This document shows positions 12,244-24,700 of a DNA stretch of 64,000 nucleotides, piece after piece. A program made the translations under genes and the position numbers. Numbering within the stretch: the first letter of the stretch is position 1; each line of letters starts with the position of its first letter. The DNA is from Echinococcus granulosus (lineage: Eukaryota > Platyhelminthes > Cestoda > Cyclophyllidea > Taeniidae): assembly GCF_000524195.1 (NCBI RefSeq), contig NW_020170388.1, positions 418,800 to 482,799 on the forward strand, written 5' to 3'. The notes below the pieces were generated by a model that saw only the letters and a program-made list of their open reading frames with translations, did no database searches and had not been told where the DNA came from.

Positions 12244-13243
12244 GCTGCAAGGTCGCGAATTGAATCAACGGCGTAGATAGTAAGATTAGTGGAGCAAAAC
12301 AATCGAAAAAGAATATCACAGAGGGGTTTCAAAGAAATCGACACAAAAGTCTCTGAGCCATCACCCTGTACTTAACGTCAAGCACCCAACAAAATATTTG
12401 AATAAGGTCTCATGCATTTCTGACTTATCATTACTCGGATGTAACTTACTTACTAGATAAGATATTCGTAACAGATAACTCATAACCGGAAGTTAGGACA
12501 CATTATGATTCAGCAAATAATATCAATAAATGTATATAAGTGGGTGCTAAGTGCTTGAATGCAGTGCCATTCTCTGCACCCTCACATCTGCATCAATATT
12601 TTGCTTAATATAACGGAGCCTTTGCATGCAAATATTAGTCATTTGCAATGTGGTCACATATTTTCTTTTCCTTTAGCTATTTTATTTTATAATGCGCGCG
12701 TAACTACCAGAATAGAGATGGAAATCAAAAACCATTGTCAAACCTTTTGCTGGGAGGAGTATTGCCCAGTCCCAGTCGAACCTTTGCATGTTTCATGCCT
12801 CTATTGCATAACTTCATGTGTAGGTCATTGAAGCTGCCCTCAAATGCCTGTTTCTCATAAGGTGGTTACTGCGAGTTGTTGCTTTTATGTTGGCACGTCA
12901 ATAACGCACCCAGTAAGGTAAAAAGCTGCAGAAAGAGAAAGGTCATGTTTTCTAGATATGACACTTCTGTTTTATGGTAGCCCAGTACGCTTTTAGTGAT
13001 GGTGTTCTGTGAGTGACGTGGTACAAAATAACGTCTTTCATCCTTTCACCAATATTTACTGAATTCGCAGAAAGCAGCATTGCCCCTAATACTAGCTTCG
13101 CCTGAAAATATACACTGCGCAAATCTACAAGTTACTTTCCTACATTTGTAACTGACTAAAACTTCCACTGTTCCGCTTTCACTTACAATCACTACTTTTA
13201 ATCGCTTTAGGTCGTTTACTTATGATTATTTTGCGCATTGCTA
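12244..13243. promoter_or_regulatory. Head-to-head interval between the VHS gene and myosin V
   Basis: About 1.0 kb between two divergent start codons, so it should hold both 5' ends. It is AT-rich. No core-promoter motif stands out. Next to the VHS start the minus strand reads CCTTGCAG then C-ATG, a good splice acceptor directly before the ATG. That fits an upstream non-coding exon or trans-splicing of a leader. Confidence 0.4.
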
Positions 13244-16200
13244 ATGTCTGTACAGGAAGGTGCATTGCTGTGGGTACCGCAATCCGAATTTACCTGGAGG
13301 CCGGCTACCATTTTGAGGATTTTGTCGGAAAGAAAAAGTGCAACTGTGCGGTGGCTCGATTCAAATGAGCAAGAAGCCGTTGATTTGACCACACTTTGCA
13401 ACAAAAATTCGTCACTGTTTGATTGTGGATATGGATGTATTCCTCAAATAGATTTGTCTGGTCTTGATTTCATCAACGAACCAGAAGGTATAGTACATTT
13501 CGCTAGGGAAGAATTTGTCTATTTCCTCTTGTTTATGAAATGCATCTAAGTGAGATACATACGTTAGTAAGTAACCGCTTAGTTGGTAGTGCCTAGGTTT
13601 CCTGTCTAGCCTGATCCTTACCCAATAATGCTTAAAGTACATAAAATGAAACCTATGCGCAAGTGTCAGGTTCTTGTGCACAAAAGTTGCTTTCGTCGTG
13701 CCCAGTCATACGACAAGAGTCACTTATCAAAAACTATCTTCTTAAGCCATTAATACTCTATTTTATACTTGATAGTACTTCATAATTTGAGGACCCGTTT
13801 CTGCGATCAGCACGAGATCTACACCTACTGTGGTATGATATTAATGTCTGTATGATTTTTATGTTTTTCCAACATTATCTCTCGGTTTTAAGACATCAGA
13901 AGCGTCTCAAATGTCATTTGAAGCAAACAGTCTGTAGACAAAACTCATACTGCAAACTATTAGTACCATAACAATGTAAGCATGACGTTTGCATAGTAAA
14001 TAGCAGAGGCTGTGCGTATGCACTTCATCATTTAATGGGAAACAGCTGCATCGCATTGTGTCAAAGCAACACTACTTTTGGCCATCATATTTGTCGATTT
14101 CTAGCCGCAGTTGAATTTAATACGCATTTACACTTTAGGACTACTTCTCATAGTTCTAAATCCCTATGAAGATCTACCAATTTACGGCATGGAGTTCATG
14201 AATGCCTACAACCAGAATGACGTCGAGAGCGAGACCCGACGAGATCCTCACATTTTTGCGATTGCAGATGAGGCACTCAGTAGAATGAAGCTGTAAGTGT
14301 TTGAGTGCTTTGTTCGCTTGTCCAATTCCAATGCAAGCCTAGTGCTAGGGAACTATCTTATGCCAAATGTTAAAGGAAGTGCACACGTTTACCTGTTCTT
14401 TGTAGTTATTTCGTGGACTCATTTTCGAATCTCTATTGGTTTAGTCGCGGTAAGTATTTGTCTGCAGTCGTATGAACTTCCAGCTACGCAAAAGCAACTT
14501 TAAGTTTGATTTGTGCGACTCGTTTTCTCTTAACGATTGTTCCAACGGAGAGGTTAAAAAACCGTGAATAATCACGAGCTTTTAACACATTTTGAGGAAA
14601 TGTTGCAGATGAAAGGAGCAACATGCTGTCATGCCTGAACGTAGTGCGAAACGCTACCCCTGTGACTGACTGACTGACAGTGTGGTAGTGTGTGGTGGCT
14701 GTCACCAATGTGATACACTTCTCACTTAATTGAGCGTGTAGTGCAATTATGGTATTGTTTGGATTTCTTGAATACCTGCTAGTTATTTCACCTGGTCTGC
14801 CGCTCCTCGCTCTCCCCTTTAAAATGTAGTTTGATCTCATAAACAGTACGGATATTTATTACAGACTGCAACAGAACCAGTCCATCATAATATCAGGAGA
14901 ATCCGGTGCTGGAAAAACGGTTTCTGCAAGACACGTACTGAAGTACCTAACAGCAATGACAACAACGAGACGTTATAGAGGTTTGAGTTTGAAGAAGGAC
15001 ACAGTCTCCATGCCAATACGGGTTTTGGCCAGCTCACCCTTACTGGAGAGTTTGGGCAACGCGAGGACTACCCACAACGACAATAGTAGTCGTTTCGGCA
15101 AGTTTTTGGAGGTCGCTTTCAGTCAAGTAGGATATCGTCTTGTGCGAGCTTGTATAAAGACGTACCTTCTGGAGAAATCTAGAGTCGTGCTACAGGTTAG
15201 TGAGAGAAGAATTGGCTCTTATTGTTTGAGTGTTGTCAATGACATGTTTACTCTTAAGCCTTCGCAACTTTGACCTTCCGTCTAGGCAAAAAACTTCACC
15301 ACTGTTAATGTGAGAAGAGTTCATTTCAAACAATGACGAAGATGTAAGTGAGAAATCTTCCAATCCTGATAGCCAACACACACCGTCACACCGTCAGTCA
15401 GCCAGTCACTCAGTCAGTTTTAAACATCATTAACCAAGACACCAGGAAATGGTGGCCTCCAGTGCTCTCCACCATGCAACAGCCCATGATTGTAAAGTCT
15501 TGAAGATTATGAGTAAATACGTGAATTCCAAACAAACATAAAAATGTCGGGGAACTACTGGTCGTGTTAACGAGTGGAAATACAATTGCGAAGACTTAAG
15601 TATCTATGTAAACAAAACGCAGAGTTGAACAAACAATCGAAGCGTTACAAAATACTCATCTAATTTATTTGCTACAATCCATAGGTGAATAAAATTAATG
15701 ATTTCCGAAACTTCCTGACTAGTCTTTCAGCGTTTCTTATTCCGCTATTTGCGAAATAGCAGAAAAGTCACCACCATTTTCAAAGATAACATAAACAATA
15801 CGTTAATGTCTTCGAACCCCACAGAATCGCAAGTTCACCCAATTGCACAAGGGTACTTAAAAGCAGCAAGTGCTGGGCAATATACCGTCAGCTTGGTTGT
15901 TGAAGTACTTCTCCACAGACACAACCATTACAACTAATTTACTTTTTTACTTTTTACGTGGCATGTAATCTTGCTCACCCTAAGGCAGAAAGTGACCTCT
16001 CGGCCAATTTTCGCCGTGGTCAAAATACCGAAAAGAAAATGTAATTTAAATAATTTGAAGGACGGTTAACACTTTAACTAACAAGGAATGTCCTCATTGA
16101 CTCACTGCAAATATGTGGAACGTATTCCCTCTCCATTTATGGCATCTATTAACATAAAATCGTGAATCTTGTCAAGTGAGAGGCACTTGAACCGATGTTA

Positions 16201-19200
16201 CTTACATGTTTTGAGTCCTTGAGCCTCCATCAACTTGACCAGATGAAGTTGTTTGTGTTGATGTTACCTTGGCTTTGTGCTGACTTGTTCCTTTGCAACT
16301 CTAGCAGGAAACGTGTTGTGCACAGTTGATTATTACAGCCGTTAGACCTCTAGCTTCGTGTGCGACTCATAAGGCAACCCCTATTCTTCACTTGAGCGTT
16401 GTTTTCTTGTCTCTTAAGGACAAAAATGAGCGAAATTACCACATTTTTTACCAACTTCTTGCGGCTGTCAGTGATCCCAGATCAAAGAGCTCCCATTCCT
16501 TTCTCAATGAAATGGCTCTTGATCGTTCTACCACCTACCATTATGCCAAATGGGAGGAGATAGAGTTGGGTGATTTGGAGAACTTTACGACCACTTTGCA
16601 GTCACTGCAGGATTTGGGTGAGTACTCGAAGTCTCCCCCTCCCAATGCCTCCGTGAAACGTCCTTTCCTCTTTTCCTTGTTTTAGGCTTTAGTGATGATG
16701 AGGTGAATACAGTTTTCACGATCTTGGCGGCTATTCTGCATCTGGGCAACGTCACGTACTCGGGGATTTCACAAGGCGGTTCTCAAATAACTGTACGTTG
16801 TAACGGTCATGTAGTATACGCCTCCAAATAAGTTTTTTCTCAGCCCATGATGCTTCATTAGAAGCTGATCTCCTTTTGAAATTTTTTGCATTGGAAATCC
16901 TCACAGAATTATGAAAATGGCCTTGAGTTATACATGAAAGGTAATTTGATTAGCACAGACATGCCCACTTCTCTAGAGTACTTCATGACATCCACGATAG
17001 GGCTCACGAATAACTCTGAGTCTGTGGATTATTGAATTTCATCGTCAAATTTGTAACCAGAATGGTTTTAAAGGAATACATCGCTCTTTAAGAAAGTTTA
17101 GTTACACGAATTGCTTTTCACTATCGGGTCCTCCTACATAGGGTCAAACACCGTCTTGAAGACTCCAACAGAAGGGACACCTGACTGCATTTTTTCACCA
17201 TTGGTGAGGATCTAATCTCCGAGAAACGCTTTTAGAAACTTATACGGGCGGATCTTATTCGGAACTACTTCCAGGCTGTAAAGGGGACGCGTCAAAACTT
17301 CAAAACCGAATTGTTACACTATGTAATACATGAGGTTAGCTATCTGAGATCGTGCAAAAGTCAATCTATTGCAAAATTTAGACTAGCTTCTCAAAATGGG
17401 GCTATTCTAAATGAATGCATTCACTACTACCATGGTAACACCCCTCTTGTGTAGTTTAGCCCCACTATAAGCTAAGCCTGAGTCAGACGACTTCTGTCTT
17501 AAGACAGATGCTGTACGGGCTGATTGAACACTCTCAACCCTGAATGACTACGGAGATCGAGATCGTCAGTGATAGACGTATACACACACGCAGGTATATT
17601 TGAAACGTACGCACTATTGAAGTGCTTGACCACCGAGTAAATGCCTGTCCAAACATCATCCATTACTGTACCCACAGTCTTCTGGGGGTGCCAGTAGACA
17701 TCTGTTTGTTTTGAATCCACGTCTTTATTTATAACTTTCACGACTTCATGAACATGGGGTGTTGCATGGTGAAGGGCACCATTGCCGGTGACTTGATGAA
17801 CGGTGTCTGGACTGACTGTCACAAATTTGCTTAATTTACTGGAAAACCCTACCAAAATACTTCCTTGATTTGCACAGGATGCTGGAGAGCGATCACTGCA
17901 AGAAGCCTTTCAGCTGCTCCAGTGCACTGTCCAGTCAAACTCCGGAGGACCAGCCTACGACTGCCTATGCTTTCGCATTATTCACACCGTCGAGGGTGAA
18001 ATGCACAAGCCTTTAACTGTTCCAGAGGCCAATTCAGCAAGAGATGCCCTTGCCAAACTCATCTATCAAATGCTCTTCAGGTGGATTGTAAACCGGTGCA
18101 ATGAATCACTAGCTGCTTGTTCAGTGAGTGAGGAAAGTTGTATCGCCACTCAACTTTCCTGTTGTGAGAGTAATCTATGCGTTTTATCCAACCTTAGGAA
18201 GAACCAACGGAGGACAATTTTATTGGCATTCTTGATATTTACGGTTTTGAGACAATGGAAGTCAATAGTTTTGAACAGTTCTGCATAAACTATGCCAACG
18301 AAAAACTGCAACAACGCTTCATTAAAGTGAGCCAACATGGTGACATAAGCGATGCCATAACCGACACCAAAACGAGAAGACAGCAATTACTTAAACTTGT
18401 TCCTTTCACAGAATGTCTTCCAGTTGGAGCAAGAAGAGTATATTCGTGAAGGCCTGGAATGGAGTTTTGTGGAATACTATAACAATGCACCTTGCATTCA
18501 GTTGTTGGAAGGGCCGATGGGTGTAATTGAACTGCTGAATGATGAGTGCAAGGTAATGACTTTATCCGAGTGGTATGACATTTCCTAACTTTTTCTTAAT
18601 TTTCAAACAAAAGCCTTTTGTTTGTCCTTTGTTGTCGATCGATCCAGAAAAAGGCAATACTCGTCGTCTAGATATTGAATGGTGAATGTCTTCTTTGAAA
18701 CCAGCGGCCCCACTAGGTGTATTTTCACCAACTTTGCCAAAAAGTTAGTGTTTTTGCGTTCGTTTCTGAAATAAGTTTAAATTTGGAGTACTTTTTGAAC
18801 AACTTAATCCCCGAAGCACTAGCTACAGGTTTTCAATAGTATTATAAAAACGTTTCCAAGACGTCAGTAATGAGATTGGGTGAAATTTTTCAGCGTTTCA
18901 AGTTATCCTTGAGCAGAGTTTGGAGATGGGAAGTGCTACGTCTGTATCATCAGTTTTACTGCCTCCGTGTGATTTTGTGACAAATTGCGAAAAAAACTAA
19001 ATTGCACTTCTTACCTTTTCTGACCCAAGCTGCCAAGGCCAAATGACAGAAATTGGCTAGGTCGCATTTGCAATGAACATTTAGGTCGAAGTCGCGACTT
19101 TAGTCAGTCAAAGTTCTGGGCTCAGGAACGCTTCATCATTCAACACTTTTCCGAAAAAGTAGAATACGCTGTGGACGGGTTCGTGGAGAAGAATCTGGAC

Positions 19201-21724
19201 CGAATCATTCCTGAACACGCCAACCTCTTAACTAGCACCAAGGCAAGCAAATCTAAAGGATTTTTTGAGGGGGAACCTGAGAACCGGCTGATACAGTTGT
19301 GATTGGTGTTCTGTTAACCTCTCTGTAAAGTCATTGGTTGGAAATTCAACTGGATTTCCCATTAGCCGTCTACGAATTAGTGAGAAAGAAAAATCCCAAA
19401 ATATGGATTTTATACCTTACATGTTACATATTGTAGGTTCTATATTGGGTCAAAGTTTAAATAGCATGTGTTTTGTGATATGTTAACGTTATACGTATAT
19501 TTTTCCTGCATAAAAGGGGATGAGGGAGCTTAAGTGGAATAATCAGACCGCATGGCGCCAAGATGTAGCACGGATCGTGGAAGATTTGCGAACCTCACTG
19601 ATTAACTTGCCATTTGGTTTTTATGTTCTTTCAGGTAGTAGGACCGAAGGTTTATTTTGAATCGGTTCTTTTGGTAATTTTATATTAGAACCCAATATTA
19701 CGAAAAATGATAGAGAATTTTGGGAAAACCAATGTTATCGGGGTAAAACATCAAGGAATTTTCACCAAACCGACGGTAGTGACCCAGGTAAGAGTGATTC
19801 AACGCAGGATCATATAATTGACTGGAAATTTCAGCCAATTGGCTCCTGAAAAGATGGTTCCTCTCCAATTAATGCTTTTTACATTGTTGCAATTAGAACG
19901 AATTTTAGAGCTACTTGGATTAAGAGTAGCCCTTTAATGCGTTGACACATCGTCTGGAACTTTTTTGGTCAATTATCAGCATTTGCATCTTCTAATGCAG
20001 CTAACTGTTGGTAATCAGTTATTCACCAAATGATGCCTACTTTTAGGAGCTTCATCTTAACCAAAAATGAATAGATTACGTTGATACCTAGTTGAATAAT
20101 CCGTACATTTGTGCTGATATCATTTTTTTGCTTCAAGTTAATGCGAGATACTACAGAAAGAAGATTTGCTTACGAGAAGACCGACATCAACTAATCCATG
20201 CGTCAGTAATAGTGATAGTCCACCTTCTGGGGTATCGAAGCTTCTTGTTAGCAAAGGAAATACTAGGGACTTCAATTTTTATGGAAGGTCTCACAATCCG
20301 AGCCAGTTCATACCTGGCCTAAAACCGCATGCTACTAAACCAAAATTATTAATGCCGTTTCATTTTGCTAATCCTGCTCCAGTTCTCGACATCCCTGGGG
20401 ACTCTAATGGAGATTCTAGATCGTACAACGAGTCACTACGTTCGGTGCATCAAACCCAACGACCACAAAGCACCGTTCACGTAATTCACCCACTTTCTCT
20501 CACTTGGCAACAACTCTCACTGCGCCTCAGATGACCTCTCATGTTCTTTTACTCCCCTATACACCCTCCAGATTTTGTCCAGAACGAGTGATGCAACAGC
20601 TGAGAGCTTGTGGTGTGCTTCAAACCATCAGGATCAGTGCTGCTGGCTATCCATCAAGGCAAGCAACTCCTCTTTTCTTTTGTCGATGCACAGTACGTTG
20701 TTATGCCAGTACCGTTCACTTGGGTTGGAACGTCGTATTGCAGGATGCAATTCTTTACTCGTGATTTTTATCATGTGGCACCTCGATTAGCCCTACGTCC
20801 ATTCAATGGCACCATTCATAGTCCCACAAGGGCAGCGTAATTTGGAGAGGAAGTCGATGAATTTGGATGAATGTGGGTGCATTTGAGAAGGATGCGAAGA
20901 ATATTTCAAGCTACACCACACCACTTCTTCATCGTCACACACCTTCGTTAAGCTATTATACGAGCGCCATCGTAGTGCGCGTTTGATATATGTGGCTGAA
21001 AGCATAGAGCGCCCCGCATTTGTCACATTCCAAAACAGTTAATTTGGAGCCTTTCACTTGACTAGCAGACTGATTAGGGAGAGACAAATTGAATAGCGAG
21101 GAGAAAGTAGGTACTGGGGTAGGTAACTGCTCTGTAATCGAAGTAGAGGGCCGGGGAAAGATTTTGATACAACTTGGGACTTGGCAGACATCCCCGCTGC
21201 ATGGCGACAACTCTCCCATTCGGTTGGGAAGATGTGTGTCTTCTCATACGGGTGGTGTTTAATATCACGTCCAGAGACGGCTAACTGTTGTTCCTTTCAT
21301 CTTTACCTGTTTCGAAAAATAGCGCAAAGTTTTTAGGTTTCCTACTATCGAAATCGAATAATTGAAATTCGCATACTTAAAAATAAAAGCCAGGTCCACC
21401 AGTAAGTCTTTTTTAATACAAAACCTCTAATCTCCAGTTTAAACTTACGGTTGCCGAAACCGTCTGCATTCGAGTTGACCGTGTTTCCTTAAATGCGTGT
21501 AACAATGCAGACCTATGCATCCATTTAAAATTCCAAGAAAATAAATCTTCGAAAATTTGCATTCTTTTGTAATTCTACATGTTGATTTTCGAATAGCTTT
21601 AATGTATTTCAGGTGGACATACGAGGACTTTTTGAGTCGATACTGGCAGCTCTGTCCTGGCAATCACTGTTTTGAAAAGGACCCTGTCAAGAAATCGGAA
21701 GCCATTCTTCGTAACAACGTGGAG
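13244..21724 (+). CDS. MYO5: Myosin V motor-domain exons
   Basis: Fourteen exons carry the motor. The P-loop GESGAGKT is at 14896-14919. Switch I appears as [15 protein letters not shown] in the same exon (14865-15195). Switch II LDIYGFE is in exon 18198-18326, followed by [19 protein letters not shown]. The actin-binding region [20 protein letters not shown] is in 20383-20480, and the reactive-thiol helix [20 protein letters not shown] in 20572-20658. All these nucleotide-binding and coupling motifs are intact, so the motor looks catalytically competent. Loop 2 (20157-20246) is Ser/Pro-rich and short. Introns after 19242 and 20658 start with GC. Confidence 0.92.
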
Positions 21725-24700
21725 GTGAGTGATTTAGACCACTCATGCTGTTAGTTCACCCATTCAGCGTCTTAAAACACGTTTAAGCATGTCTTGAAGC
21801 ATCGATGTGTTGGTCGACGGTTGGTTCTACAAGGTTATGTGGCTGGCATGCGACTACTACAGTTGACAGTAAGGCTAGCGCAACTTCGATTATTTCTCAC
21901 CCTAGGAAACACTGTCTTCATGTAAAAAGCGAGACTACCATCTATCAATGCTGCACATTTCTCTTGTTGAGAATTTTGTGGTAAAACAAAGGAAGTGCCT
22001 ATACCTTCTTCAGAAAAGCCTTTGGTAAATACTAGCTAAATGTGGTTCTTTTAAGTTATGAAGAAATTTGTAAGTTGGCGGCCCTTATATTAAAAAATAC
22101 TGACGCACCGCCTACACAACAGCTTGAAGTGAGACAACCATTGGTCCCTCGAGATACAATAGCTTTTAATTACGACTGAATAAATTTTAATGTTGTAGAA
22201 TTTCTCCTTGTTATGTAACATACTACAGTTAAGGAGTCTGTGTAGTCAAGCACACGTTCAAATAAGTATCATTTCACAGTGTTTCCGACGCTCCATTTGG
22301 TCCCTCTTCTGCCTCGTCCAAGATGTCTTTACTCCGTCCCTCTCAGTCAAAAGATCAGTTAAAATCCGATTTGGGATTGATTGTCCAGAAATTGTTGTTC
22401 ACAAACAATACCATCCTCTAAACTTATCTTCCTCTTTAGGATGCAAACAAATACCGTCTGGGCAGGACCAAAATCTTCTTTGGTAACGGAGTTTTGGCAT
22501 ATCTTGAACGCGCCCGCAGTGCAAGGATCACGGCAGCTATGACGGTCATTCAAAGCCACCTAAGAGGATGGATTACTCGACGACGCTATCAACCAATTCT
22601 TCAGCAGATCACGGCGATTCAGGCCTTTGCACGTCGTTGGCTAGCTCAGGAACACCTTCATCAGCTTCAGGAGATTCGACAAAAACAGCAACAAAAGGCA
22701 GAGGCAAGGTGAGCTAAATCACTGGCACGAGAGACTCACCTGCTTTTTTATGCCATAGGGTGGGTTGTAGGTGGTTGCACACACCTGTGTTTGAAGTGTT
22801 TCTTCTTCTTTCTCGGTTCTTTTTTAGTGAAGACACCAAATTTGCACGCAAAAAGGGGGTAAGGAAGTTTTTTCCCTGCCAGCAAGTAGAATTTTATCCT
22901 TTTCAGTCGTCGAAAACCTACAATCGCGCACTCAGCCTCCTTCGCAGACACAAGACTCCACGCCACAGTAAGACCGAAGTGGAGGAAAGCAAGGGGAAGT
23001 CAATTGAGATGCTGGAGCGGGAAATAAATAGTCTTCGAAACCAATTAAAGACCCGGGAAAGTGAAATTGCCGTGAAGGAATCACAAATTGCAAAGCTTAT
23101 GAAGGTGCAGTTTTACAAGCAGATGCTGTAAAGCGTTGGAATGAATTTAGTTAACATTATTCGCTTTGTAGAAGGAGGAACAAGTGGAGGAGAGCAAAAA
23201 AGGAAAACGCGGCCGACTCAATAATCATGGTAAGATGCTTCATTTATAAGGAAATTAGTCCTTGAAATTCCTCAAAAATTCCCCTAAATATATCAGTACC
23301 GCAAAAAATTTGTCGCTTTCACAGGTAAGCACAAAGGCAGCCGAGGTCAATCTGACAGAAGTTTCGGTGATTATGAAGAAGTGAACTATCACTCAGGAGG
23401 CAAACTTCACCGAAGTTTACGCAAAATCACTCCAGTTGGAGTTGAACTGAAAATAGCCTCTGAAGACGCCACCTTCAAGTCGGGACGGAAAACTGAGGTT
23501 AGCCATAGTTTATTTACAAATCCTAACCTTAGATTAAGTCGGAACGGAGCTAACAAACAGGAATCAATCTTCTGCCCTAAAACAGTGTGCTTCACTTTGG
23601 GATCAATGCTAAGGTGATGATTCGGTAGCCAGTGTGCGATAGGTCTTTAGCAAGTTGTGTTGATTAGGAGAAATGAAAAAGATTTAAGAATCATGTCATA
23701 CCACACCAAAGGGAAAAGCACCATCCAGGGATTGTCAGAAAGACTCCGTGCCCCCAGCTCCAGGAATTGGCAGGCACCACAGGGTAGGCCGCAGAGCCTA
23801 CTTTTTCTCAGTTGACTATTCCTGGGCTTCTTCACCTTGCGCACATTATCCGCTGTCAATCCACCTAGACGATTGTCTAAATGCACCAATGGGGCGGTTG
23901 ATTAAGCCTGTTCACAACCAAATCTACTCCCGAATATTGTTAGAAATTACATTACACCGACTGCCTGTAATAAGCAGACATTCCCGATTCGCCAGATCCC
24001 AAGTCCCCCGACAAGTCCAAGTATCGGTGACTGAATGCCAGAGGGCAGGCCATCGAAACATTGCCACTTCTCTAGCACTTTCAACTTCAGGCAGAGATGA
24101 GTCAGATGAAAACACTACAGAGCCATGGGATCTGATGAAATCCGGGCCTTCTTCACGCTCAACAGGGACAAATTTGTCCAAGTCTGATTTCTGTGGTTGA
24201 GGGTTGGAAATTACCACAGCTTTTGATCTTCGCTGACAGTCATACCGTCGTATCAAAAGTGTTTAATTCACTAAAATGTCGTACCAGGCCTGAGCGTCTC
24301 ATTACCCTGCCGCAATTGACTTTGGGGCTTCCAAAGGCAGCCAGAGGTTTCACACGTTTGTTTACAGAAAAAGTTGGTCGTCACTACGGGCCATTGTAAG
24401 GACTCACTCATAAACACTGTTATTTGTCGTCTCGAAGATCAGTGGACCCAAATAATTAAAAACGTGTGGGCCGGGTACCATGCAGATTAGTGAACAACAC
24501 CTGGTAATAGTTCTAATTCTAGGTGTGTAACTAAGGCTTAATTGTACTTGAAGTATCTCTCTATGCATTTTCCAATTTTGCCTATCCTCGAATATAGATG
24601 AATCAGCGGGCCAACGCAAGCGCAAATCTGCTGTTGGACCTACAGGCACGATGCTCCACTCTAGATGCAGAGAAAGAGGAACTTTACCGGAAATTGGAAA

